Shown here in pieces: positions 54,590 through 64,000 of a stretch of DNA of 64,000 nucleotides. Every line of letters begins with the position of its first letter. The stretch's first letter is position 1. The translations under genes were made by a program, and so were the position numbers. A model generated the notes under the pieces. The model saw only the letters and a list, made by a program, of their open reading frames with translations. It made no database searches and was not told where the DNA came from. Location: assembly GCA_964017125.1 (NCBI GenBank), contig CAXHKU010000974.1, positions 62,001-126,000 of the forward strand. The letters are read 5' to 3'. This DNA is from Flabesymbios commensalis. Lineage: Eukaryota > Annelida > Polychaeta > Terebellida > Flabelligeridae.

Positions 54590-56207
54590 GCACTGAGCCA
54601 ACGATGTGACAACGTCGGAGGAGCGTTTTTCGTTGATATCTCAGTCAATTCTCAACCGTTTTACATGTAATTTTGCACACACTATTCACAGCCGTTGCGG
54701 CGACTGCCCTAAAAATTTGGTGAGGTTTGATCGAGTATTCCAAAAGTTATTAATGTGATGCACTGAAACAACACTGTTTCCACGTCGCCAGAGCGCTGAA
54801 AATGCGGGCCGTCATTGAAACAGCACTGAGGAAGTGCTCTCCCCCCATCGTACATGTGTGACTGAGCAGTTAGAACTGACAAGGCTGGTCGCCAGGATTG
54901 AGAGAGTAATTATCAACACTACAGCGACATAGGCCCAATATCGTTTTTTTTTTTTTTTTTTTTTTAAGTTATGATACCTAGCTGAAAATAAACGAGAAAA
55001 GATTGCTTTTCCGAAATACCCCTTATTGAGGGAGATGTAAAACACCCTATTTGCACTGTTTGATGACTTTTGACGTCTGATTCTGACGTCAAAAGTCGTC
55101 AAACGAAAAATGAGAGAAATGCCAAGACAGTCACAATGGCCACAAACCCACTGTCTACAATGCGTTTTCACTGATCTCTGGGCATTTTTGTCATCATTTT
55201 TACCCGTTTTTCGCTGATATCTCAGTCAATTCAAAACCGATTTGCATGTAATTTTGCAGGCACTACTAGCAACTATAGCGGCGACTGCCCTGAGAAGTTT
55301 GTAAATTTTAAGCGAGTACTTCTAAAGTTATTAGTGAGATTAGTGGTAAATTTGCTTGAGTATTTCAAAAGTTATTCATTTAGACGTCAATTCAGACATC
55401 AATTCTCAACCGTTTACCATGTAATTTTGCAGGCACCATCGGATGGTATTACGGCGACTGCCCTGTAAATTCTGTATAGTTTGAGGGAATACTTCAAAAT
55501 TTATTAATGAGATTAGTGTGAAATTTGATTGAGTATTTCAAAAGTTATTCATTTAGACGTCAATTCAGACGTCAATTCTCAGCCGTCTTCTTTGTAATTT
55601 TGCAGGCGCCATCGGATGGTATTAGAGCGACTGCCCTGTAAATTCTGTAGAGTTTGAACGAATACTTCAAAAGTTATTAAAGTGATTAGTGTGAAATTTG
55701 ACTGAGTATTTCCAAAAATATTCATTTAGACGTCAATTCAGACATCAATTCTCAACCGTTTACCATGTAATTTTGCAGGCTCCATCGGATGGTATTACGG
55801 CGACTGCCCTGTAAATTTTGTAAAGTTTGAGAGAGTACCTCAAAAGTTATTAATGAGATTAATGTGAAATTTGATTAAGTATTTCAAAAGTTATTCATTT
55901 AGACGTCAATTCAGACGTCAATTCTCAACCGTCTTCCATGTGATTTTGCAGGCACCATCGAATGGTATTATGGCCACTACCCTGAAAATTCTATAAAGTT
56001 TGAGAGAGTACTTTAAATGTTATTAATGAGATTGATGTGAAATTTGCTTGAGTATTTCAATATATATATTCATTTAGACGTCAATTCAGACGTCAATTCT
56101 CAACCGTTTTTCATGTAATTTTGCAGGCACCATCGGCTGGAACTACGGCAACTGCCCAGTAAATTTGGCGGAGTTTGATCGAGTACTTCAAAAGCTATTA
56201 ATGCAAA
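54590..56207 (+). repeat. HOR unit 33
   Basis: Canonical, 1618 bp. Three variants are shared only with unit 36: CACTACTAGC, GTAAATTTTAAGCG and TTTGAGGGAATAC. Private to this unit: AAAGTGATTAG, GCAGGCTCCATCGG and GATTGATGTG. Confidence 0.95.
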
Positions 56208-57825
56208 GCACTGAGCCAACGATGTGACAACGTCGGAGGAGCGTTTTTCGTTGATATCTCAGTCAATTCTCAACCGTTTTACATGTAATTTTGCACACAC
56301 TATTCACAGCCGTTGCGGCGACTGCCCTAAAAATTTGGTGAGGTTTGATCGAGTATTCCAAAAGTTATTAATGTGATGCACTGAAACAACACTGTTTCCA
56401 CGTCGCCAGAGCGCTGAAAATGCGGGCCGTCATTGAAACAGCACTGAGGAAGTGCTCTCCTCCCATCGTACATGTGTGACTGAGCAGTTAGAACTGACAA
56501 GGCTGGTCGCCAGGATTGAGAGAGTAATTATCAACACTACAGCGACATAGGCCCAATATCGTTTTTTTTTTTTTTTTTTTTTTAAGTTATGATACCTAGC
56601 TGAAAATAAACGAGAAAAGATTGCTTTTCCGAAATACCCCTTATTGAGGGAGATGTAAAACACCCTATTTGCACTGTTTGATGACTTTTGACGTCTGATT
56701 CTGACGTCAAAAGTCGTCAAACGAAAAATGAGAGAAATGCCAAGACAGTCACAATGGCCACAAACCCACTGTCTACAATGCGTTTTCACTGATCTCTGGG
56801 CATTTTTGTCATCATTTTTACCCGTTTTTCGCTGATATCTCAGTCAATTCAAAACCGATTTGCATGTAATTTTGCAGGCACTACCAGCAACTATAGCGGC
56901 GACTGCCCTGAGAAGTTTGTAAAGTTTAAGCGAGTACTTCTAAAGTTATTAGTGAGATTAGTGGTAAATTTGCTTGAGTATTTCAAAAGTTATTCATTTA
57001 GACGTCAATTCAGACATCAATTCTCAACTGTTTACCATGTAATTTTGCAGGCACCATCGGATGGTATTACGGCGACTGCCCTGTAAATTCTGTATAGTTT
57101 GAGAGAATACTTCAAAATTTATTAATGAGATTAGTGTGAAATTTGATTGAGTATTTCAAAAGTTATTCATTTAGACGTCAATTCAGACGTCAATTCTCAG
57201 CCGTCTTCTTTGTAATTTTGCAGGCGCCATCGGATGGTATTAGAGCGACTGCCCTGTAAATTCTGTAGAGTTTGAACGAATACTTCAAAAGTTATTAAAG
57301 AGATTAGTGTGAAATTTGACTGAGTATTTCAAAAAATATTCATTTAGACGTCAATTCAGACATCAATTCTCAACCGTTTACCATGTAATTTTGCAGGCAC
57401 CATCGGATGGTATTACGGCGACTGCCCTGTAAATTTTGTAAAGTTTGAGAGAGTACCTCAAAAGTTATTAATGAGATTAATGTGAAATTTGATTAAGTAT
57501 TTCAAAAGTTATTCATTTAGACGTCAATTCAGACGTCAATTCTCAACCGTCTTCCATGTGATTTTGCAGGCACCATCGAATGGTATTATGGCCACTACCC
57601 TGAAAATTCTATAAAGTTTGAGAGAGTACTTTAAATGTTATTAATGAGATTAATGTGAAATTTGCTTGAGTATTTCAATATATATATTCATTTAGACGTC
57701 AATTCAGACGTCAATTCTCAACCGTTTTTCATGTAATTTTGCAGGCACCATCGGCTGGAACTACGGCAACTGCCCAGTAAATTTGGCGGAGTTTGATCGA
57801 GTACTTCAAAAGCTATTAATGCAAA
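56208..57825 (+). repeat. HOR unit 34
   Basis: Canonical, 1618 bp. Private: CTCTCCTCCCATCG. M3 has CAACTGTTTACC as in unit 20, and M4 ends TTTCAAAAAATATTC, the older form. Confidence 0.95.
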
Positions 57826-59447
57826 GCACTGAGCCAACGAGGTGACAACGTCGGAGGAGCGTTTTTCGTTGATATCTCAGTCAATTCTCAACCGTTTTAC
57901 ATGTAATTTTGCACACACTATTCACAGCCGTTGCGGCGACTGCCCTAAAAATTTGGTGAGGTTTGATCGAGTATTCCAAAAGTTATTAATGTGATGCACT
58001 GAAACAACACTGTTTCCACGTCGCCAGAGCGCTGAAAATGCGGGCCGTCATTGAAACAGCACTGAGGAAGTGCTCTCCCCCCATCGTACATGTGTGACTG
58101 AGCAGTTAGAACTGACAAGGCTGGTCGCCAGGATTGAGAGAGTAATTATCAACACTACAGCGACATAGGCCCAATATCGTTTTTTTTTTTTTTTTTTTTT
58201 TTTTTAAGTTATGATACCTAGCTGAAAATAAACGAGAAAAGATTGCTTTTCCGAAATACCCCTTATTGAGGGAGATGTAAAACACCCTATTTGCACTGTT
58301 TGATGACTTTTGACGTCTGATTCTGACGTCAAAAGTCGTCAAACGAAAAATGAGAGAAATGCCAAGACAGTCACAATGGCCACAAACCCACTGTCTACAA
58401 TGCGTTTTCACTGATCTCTGGGCATTTTTGTCATCATTTTTACCCGTTTTTCGCTGATATCTCAGTCAATTCAAAACCGATTTGCATGTAATTTTGCAGG
58501 CACTACCAGCAACTATAGCGGCGACTGCCCTGAGAAGTTTGTAAAGTTTAAGCGAGTACTTCTAAAGTTATTAGTGAGATTAGTGGTAAATTTGCTTGAG
58601 TATTTCAAAAGTTATTCATTTAGACGTCAATTCAGACATCAATTCTCAACCGTTTACCATGTAATTTTGCAGGCACCATCGGATGGTATTACGGCGACTG
58701 CCCTGTAAATTCTGTATAGTTTGAGAGAATACTTCAAAATTTATTAATGAGATTAGTGTGAAATTTGATTGAGTATTTCAAAAGTTATTCATTTAGACGT
58801 CAATTCAGACGTCAATTCTCAGCCGTCTTCTTTGTAATTTTGCAGGCGCCATCGGATGGTATTAGAGCGACTGCCCTGTAAATTCTGTAGAGTTTGAACG
58901 AATACTTCAAAAGTTATTAAAGAGATTAGTGTGAAATTTGACTGAGTATTTCCAAAAATATTCATTTAGACGTCAATTCAGACATCAATTCTCAACCGTT
59001 TACCATGTAATTTTGCAGGCACCATCGGATGGTATTACGGCGACTGCCCTGTAAATTTTGTAAAGTTTGAGAGAGTACCTCAAAAGTTATTAATGAGATT
59101 AATGTGAAATTTGATTAAGTATTTCAAAAGTTATTCATTTAGACGTCAATTCAGACGTCAATTCTCAACCGTCTTCCATGTGATTTTGCAGGCACCATCG
59201 AATGGTATTATGGCCACTACCCTGAAAATTCTATAAAGTTTGAGAGAGTACTTTAAATGTTATTAATGAGATTAATGTGAAATTTGCTTGAGTATTTCAA
59301 TATATATATTCATTTAGACGTCAATTCAGACGTCAATTCTCAACCGTTTTTCATGTAATTTTGCAGGCACCATCGGCTGGAACTACGGCAACTGCCCAGT
59401 AAATTTGGCGGAGTTTGATCGAGTACTTCAAAAGCTATTAATGCAAA
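57826..59447 (+). repeat. HOR unit 35
   Basis: Canonical, 1622 bp, T-run 26. Private: CCAACGAGGTGAC at its start. Confidence 0.95.
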
Positions 59448-60671
59448 GCACTGAGCCAACGATGTGACAAAGTCGGAGGAGCGTTTTTCGTTGATATCTC
59501 AGTCAATTCTCAACCGTTTTACATGTAATTTTGCACACACTATTCACAGCCGTTGCGGCGACTGCCCTAAAAATTTGGTGAGGTTTGATCGAGTATTCCA
59601 AAAGTTATTAATGTGATGCACTGAAACAACACTGTTTCCACGTCGCCAGAGCGCTGAAAATGCGGGCCGTCATTGAAACAGCACTGAGGAAGTGCTCTCC
59701 CCCCATCGTACATGTGTGACTGAGCAGTTAGAACTGACAAGGCTGGTCGCCAGGATTGAGAGAGTAATTATCAACACTACAGCGACATAGGCCCAATATC
59801 GTTTTTTTTTTTTTTTTTTTTTTAAGTTATGATACCTAGCTGAAAATAAACGAGAAAAGATTGCTTTTCCGAAATACCCCTTATTGAGGGAGATGTAAAA
59901 CACCCTATTTGCACTGTTTGATGACTTTTGACGTCTGATTCTGACGTCAAAAGTCGTCAAACGAAAAATGAGAGAAATGCCAAGACAGTCACAATGGCCA
60001 CAAACCCACTGTCTACAATGCGTTTTCACTGATCTCTGGGCATTTTTGTCATCATTTTTACCCGTTTTTCGCTGATATCTCAGTCAATTCAAAACCGATT
60101 TGCATGTAATTTTGCAGGCACTACTAGCAACTATAGCGGCGACTGCCCTGAGAAGTTTGTAAATTTTAAGCGAGTACTTCTAAAGTTATTAGTGAGATTA
60201 GTGGTAAATTTGCTTGAGTATTTCAAAAGTTATTCATTTAGACGTCAATTCAGACATCAATTCTCAACCGTTTACCATGTAATTTTGCAGGCACCATCGG
60301 ATGGTATTACGGCGACTGCCCTGTAAATTCTGTATAGTTTGAGGGAATACTTCAAAATTTATTAATGAGATTAGTGTGAAATTTGATTGAGTATTTCAAA
60401 AGTTATTCATTTAGACGTCAATTCAGACGTCAATTCTCAGCCGTCTTCTTTGTAATTTTGCAGGCGCCATCGGATGGTATTAGAGCGACTGCCCTGTAAA
60501 TTCTGTAGAGTTTGAACGAATACTTCAAAAGTTATTAAAGAGATTAGTGTGAAATTTGACTGAGTATTTCCAAAAATATTCATTTAGACGTCAATTCAGA
60601 CATCAATTCTCAACCGTTTACCATGTAATTTTGCAGGCACCATCGGATGGTATTACGGCGACTGCCCTGTA
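59448..60671 (+). repeat. HOR unit 36, truncated at array edge
   Basis: Contains M1 with insertion I, M2, M3, M4 and the first part of M5; it then stops after GGCGACTGCCCTGTA. It shares the three diagnostic variants of unit 33, three units upstream. Private: GACAAAGTCGG. Confidence 0.95.
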
Positions 60672-60714
60672 GTCCGGCAGCCAAGTCCCTTATTTTGCTC
60701 TAACCCGGACTTGG
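60672..60714. repeat. Overlapping inverted repeats at the array edge
   Basis: Two alternative hairpins begin at the first non-satellite base: GTCCGG (60672-60677) with CCGGAC (60705-60710), and CCAAGTCC (60681-60688) with GGACTTGG (60707-60714). Their right arms overlap. The position at the breakpoint suggests the terminus of some element or a fold-prone breakpoint, but no matching distal end was found. Confidence 0.6.
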
Positions 60715-61209
60715 AGTATATAGTTTTTTTCTTTGCAGAATATTGTTGTCCAGACCCCCCACTTAAAAAATCAAGAGGGTGTGGAGGTGTCACCCTTGGG
60801 CAATTTTAGTTATTCACGTTTTTTCAAAATGACCGCCAATAGCCTCAGTGGAAATGTAACTTTTTCACTTTCTGCCCTAGAAATATGTATAATACCACTT
60901 TTCCAACTAAATTGACCACGAGAAAATCATTTCCGGCATTATTTGTTTATTCAGAAGCTCAATTCGGGCATAAATCCAAGATGGCCGCCACCACTAGATT
61001 GGCAATTCACATTTTGTATCATTAGAAGCATGACATTTAGGTACAGGTACCTGGTACCGGTATACAACTTTCTAAGCCTACTTTTGACTTTACAAAGGCT
61101 ATCACATTTGGAGGCATAGCACTGGACTCTAATATAGACTAATCTAGGCCTATAGCATACACTAGTCCCAATACAATTATTTTCTCCAAAATATTGGTCA
61201 GGCTTCAAG
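60715..61209. other. Non-coding flank with ATGGCCGCC-type motifs
   Basis: No supportable gene. A pyrimidine tract ending CTTTGCAG (60724-60738) looks like a 3' splice site but has no demonstrable exon after it. AAAATGACCGCC (60826-60837) and CAAGATGGCCGCC (60977-60989) lie about 150 bp apart. Such words are, from memory, frequent in dispersed invertebrate repeats, so this may be part of one. A cluster of short palindromes (CAGGTACCTG, TACCGGTA) sits at 61044-61062. Confidence 0.4.
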
Positions 61210-62833
61210 TTCATCAGTTCCCATATATCAAGACATTGACAATTTTAAACTGGTTTGCATGTCTGATCTGATGCAGCTGTTGGCAGATATTGCCAAGAAG
61301 AGCACAATGTCAAAGATTTGGGTGGATCTCCTAATAAAACCAGTAATGATCATGATAATATATATCTGTACGTGCTGAACGGGAATCAGATTGACCTTTA
61401 CATAATAATAGCTGCAGTTGAACAGATGTTACCATACATGCTTTGCACCAGGAAATATGCAGCTAGGCTATGACATCAGATATCTTGAAACAGTACCTGA
61501 AAGGTGAACACACAATGCACCATGATCCATGTTGTTCTAATTGTGTCCTAAGTGACATGTTCATCGCGTCAAATTATATGAGGTACGGGCATAGTCCTGG
61601 GAGGAGAGTTTTCAACAAGCATTTTAGATGACTCTAATGACCGGTTTTCTCTCTCGAAAAAAATGCACCACCAGTAATATAATATCATTACATGATAAAA
61701 ACTTAGATAGAGCCATGGAAATTGGCATAACATTTATGTATATATTTGAAGCTAATTGGTCTGAAGGTTTTCGCGATTCAATCACCAAGCAGATTGTAAT
61801 AATTAGTTGGGTTGGTAAACCGTTGAAACTTGGTACTGAAATGGTGTATGACCCTGCAGTAATTTATGGGCGGGTTCTTGAGCTTCAATCAAGTCCCAGA
61901 AATATCAATATTAATGATATATATTGGTACACGAACTGGCTCCATTCGCAACTGCTATGTTTGACACTCCATTTGAAACAAAGATAACTAAATCAAAGTG
62001 TAACCTTAACAACTTCAGGTAGACATATGTCGTAGAACTGTGAATGCCACTAGCTTGGTGGTCGGTGGTTCAGTAGTGATGTGGACAATAGCTTGGCCTA
62101 CTAAATGAACTGTCGATGACTTCACTACAAAATTTAAGTCATTTCTTTCACTAAGCTCATTTCTGTCAATGTGTATGAGTATCTAATATTGGATAATGCA
62201 AAGAATTCAGCCTTAATGGAAATGCAAGATTAAGCGGTCCACAAACTGGTTAGCAATGCACTTCTTCCTGCTCAAAATTAAATACAAACTGATCAGAGCC
62301 ATCATCAAATAAGGGCCTACATTGAAGAGGATACAGTGTTCCATGACCTGTACAAATCGACACATCAACTTGTAATCACTGATGATGATAATGTGCCAAC
62401 AGAAAGTAGCCATGATGATAAAATACTTAGACCAGATGTAAGCACCTCGCACGAAGAATCAGAAAATTGTTATCAGGCACTTGCTGTGCACTGAGAAAGA
62501 GGTTAGTCATGGGGTAAGTAGTGTAATCTCAGATAACACAGGTGTTTTTATTTTGATTCTGTGCCATTTTGGAGAAATTCTCAACGGATATGTTCATGGA
62601 ATCTCCGATCGGGGATCGCAACATCATAGATATAAAAGTTGATAAGTACAATCAAATCGTACCTGATAGTTATATTGGTCGGCATGTCATATCAGTGTAC
62701 GATACATGTACAGTCACCCGTTGGTATGACTGAGAAAGGTAACTGCACTGAAGGTAAATACGTGTTCAAGCTGGTTATTCGTTTTGTCGCATATGTGACA
62801 TTTTTGAACAAACAACTACATTTATGGCAGCAT

Positions 62834-62842
62834 GTTATGGTC
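62834..62842 (+). repeat. Left target-site duplication GTTATGGTC
   Basis: Direct repeat of nine bases bordering the 68-bp element, identical to the right copy at 62911-62919. Confidence 0.7.
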
Positions 62843-62910
62843 TAGCCCTGAATACAAGGCTATCCGCCGAGCTATGCAGCTCCGGCGAAATAGACTTGTA
62901 TTCAGGTCTA
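62843..62910. mobile_element. 68-bp inverted-repeat element (MITE-like) with 9-bp target duplication
   Basis: The ends TAGCCCTGAATACAAG (62843-62858) and CTTGTATTCAGGTCTA (62895-62910) are inverted repeats matching at 15 of 16 bases. The interior is also nearly self-complementary (CCGCCGAGCT against AGCTCCGGCG). The exact 9-mer GTTATGGTC flanks it at 62834-62842 and 62911-62919. Non-autonomous DNA transposons with 9-bp duplications are typical of the Mutator-like group; hAT elements usually give 8 bp. It has no room for a gene and would depend on a transposase supplied elsewhere. It sits inside the decayed coding region and so inserted after that copy arrived. Confidence 0.7.
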
Positions 62911-62919
62911 GTTATGGTC
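62911..62919 (+). repeat. Right target-site duplication GTTATGGTC
   Basis: Identical to 62834-62842. The bases beyond it (A at 62920) no longer match the left side. Confidence 0.7.
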
Positions 62920-63240
62920 AGCCACAATTCTCTACCATGACAGAAGGTATAATCAGTGGGCATAATCAGTGGGCTGGCAAGCAAGCACCTGACCATTGCC
63001 CCATAACTGTGCTCATTGCCTCCAAGAACAGCGGATGCCTTCACAGAATTTTTTTAAAACAGTACATCTACAGGTACAGATTTGAAAATATGCTCTAAAA
63101 TCCCCTCCTAATTTGGACCCAAATGACTTTGGCTTGCAAAATGGACGGGTTTCGGACGGGTTCCCAGCGGCGTACCCTGGTTCCTCCTCTCAACAACGGT
63201 GCAAAGGCAGTTCCTGCATCTGCGCAGGCACTATGGTGAT

Positions 63241-64000
63241 GGCCGTGGTAGGGTCTTAACCTACCGGCAATAGAGTGTTTGACATTAGGTCTATCACTAC
63301 GGATAAATGGAGTTACTTTCACCTAATGCTACTCTGGGACTATCATACCCGAGGATAGCGGAGCTGTGTTTTGTATAGCTAAACCCAAGTCTCCCGACCG
63401 TCTGGGGGTAAATCCTCTAGACATGCCCAGAACCCCTTATCGGGCGAGGGAAGAAAACCACTCTCAATAACCCACCATGCTCTGTCACACCACCCTCACA
63501 TCGTCATCTGTACATCACGTATCTCATCAATGGACTGCACTAGTCTTAGTGTATTACAATGTCACTTAAATGACATTTAAAATTGGTGTCAAAAAGTGGC
63601 ATTAAGCATTATTCTACTACTACTACTGTGTCTCCATCTGCCTGAGGCCGGGTACATTAAGTAGTGAGGTTGTCAATCAACATGTATAGTATGTCTGTAC
63701 GGCCATCTCCAATTCCTCCTGTCGGTTTATGCAAATTAAGCTCCGCACCCTGGCATAATCGTCGGCACCTTTTTTAGTTTTTAAAGTAAAGTTATGAGGT
63801 TTGGTGATTTTAATGTACGTATAGGCAGGCCTACAATTTACAATGTTCATGACAACTGAGGTCAGAAGGTATAAACAGTCATTATAGATTGATGGTAATT
63901 ATATTTTATATAGCCCTTCCTAATTATATATATCTAAGGTGGTATATATAGTGAATAGGCTACATGAGCATTTGCCTGTATGTCGTTGCTGCAGTAAATA
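63241..64000. other. Unassigned flank
   Basis: No coding frame or RNA gene is supportable. The part up to about 63480 is richer in G and C than the AT-rich remainder and resembles nothing I recognise. AGGCCTAC (63828-63835) and related words recur here and earlier in the flank. Confidence 0.4.
63614..63627 (+). repeat. Short (CTA)n microsatellite
   Basis: Four CTA repeats plus CT. Too short to be notable beyond a potential length polymorphism. Confidence 0.7.

Larger units (their letters stand above)
1..60671 (+). repeat. Higher-order satellite array, 36 tandem units
   Basis: The same sequence returns head to tail from the first base to about 60671, without inversion or foreign insertion. 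I phased units on GCACTGAGCCAACGATGTGA. Most unit starts are 1611-1626 bp apart; exceptions are 1448, 1784, 1795, 1953-1954, 1967 and 2137-2149 bp, mostly explained by whole 173-bp monomers gained or lost. Every unit has the order M1 (with insertion I), then M2 to M7, apart from the rearranged ones noted separately. The left end lies outside the window. The 173-bp monomer is close to nucleosome-repeat length and to the 171-bp primate alpha satellite, but there is no sequence kinship that I can see. Centromeric or heterochromatic location is inference only. Confidence 0.98.
61210..63240 (+). pseudogene. Decayed copy of a multi-copy invertebrate protein family
   Basis: Short peptides in order along the plus strand resemble a large uncharacterised family I recall from cnidarian, mollusc, echinoderm and hemichordate genomes. 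They include WVDLLIKPVMIM (about 61320), AVEQMLPYM (about 61410), KGEHTMHH and MRYGHSPG (61500-61600), SEGFRDSITK and YGRVLELQSSPRNININDI (61760-61920), SHEESE (about 62445), MESPIGDRNIIDI (about 62600), and a C-terminal part near 63000-63200 with closely spaced cysteines. The order and spacing fit the family's layout over about 650 codons. The copy is broken in several places and cannot encode the protein. Whether the family is a host gene or carried by a mobile element is unknown to me, so I treat it as a fossil. The edges are approximate and the identification rests on memory, not a search. Confidence 0.6.

Noticed and set aside
1-60671. CRISPR array
   Set aside because: Repeats are 173 bp and contiguous without unique spacers, and no cas genes are present.
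60733-60915. Plus-strand 60-codon frame in the flank
   Set aside because: Low-complexity, no recognisable motif, and it overlaps dispersed-repeat-like sequence.
60951-61214. Minus-strand 87-codon frame
   Set aside because: No family resemblance; length is within chance expectation for AT-rich DNA.
63095-63322. Minus-strand 75-codon frame in the GC-richer stretch
   Set aside because: It opposes the plus-strand fossil at its start and shows no motif; most likely a chance frame.
63557-63576. AATGTCA...TGACATT small palindrome
   Set aside because: Seven-base arms are expected by chance in a flank of this size.

Overview
The window is eukaryotic and almost entirely satellite DNA. Positions 1-60671 are one uninterrupted head-to-tail array. 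Positions 60672-64000 are non-satellite flank. No bacterial features, rRNA, tRNA or intact protein gene were found. The flank holds decayed coding sequence resembling a large uncharacterised protein family I associate with marine invertebrate genomes, plus recurrent AGGCCTA-like words. I infer a marine invertebrate, perhaps a deuterostome, with low confidence on the clade.

The array is a higher-order repeat (HOR). I count 36 units: 35 complete in phase and one cut off at the right edge. The usual unit is 1611-1626 bp and holds seven diverged copies (M1-M7) of a monomer of about 173 bp. M1 is the exception: in every unit it carries about 410 bp of unrelated DNA (insertion I), including a T-run of 16-26, a 20-bp-arm hairpin and a TGACGTCA site. 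Lower periods are visible inside the monomer (a doubled 12-bp word) and between monomers (M3/M5 and M4/M6 alternate, implying a 346-bp dimer ancestor). A higher period is visible as a duplicated 3.57-kb block of two units.

Layout: units 1-5 (1-8099) are an older-looking, more variable edge. Units 6-12 (8100-19792) share linked variants. Units 10-15, 17, 19, 23 and 24 have gained, lost or fused monomers. Units 15-16 and 17-18 are near-identical blocks. Units 20-36 are mostly regular. The array stops abruptly inside an M5 monomer at about 60671.

Right flank: 60672-61209 is non-coding, with overlapping inverted repeats at the array edge and two short ATGGCCGCC-like motifs. About 61210-63240 is a decayed plus-strand copy of the protein family above, interrupted by a 68-bp inverted-repeat element with a 9-bp target duplication. 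63241-64000 has no recognisable gene. Nothing here forms a pathway. The main interest is the layered architecture and local evolution of a possible centromeric or heterochromatic satellite, which cannot be proven from sequence alone.
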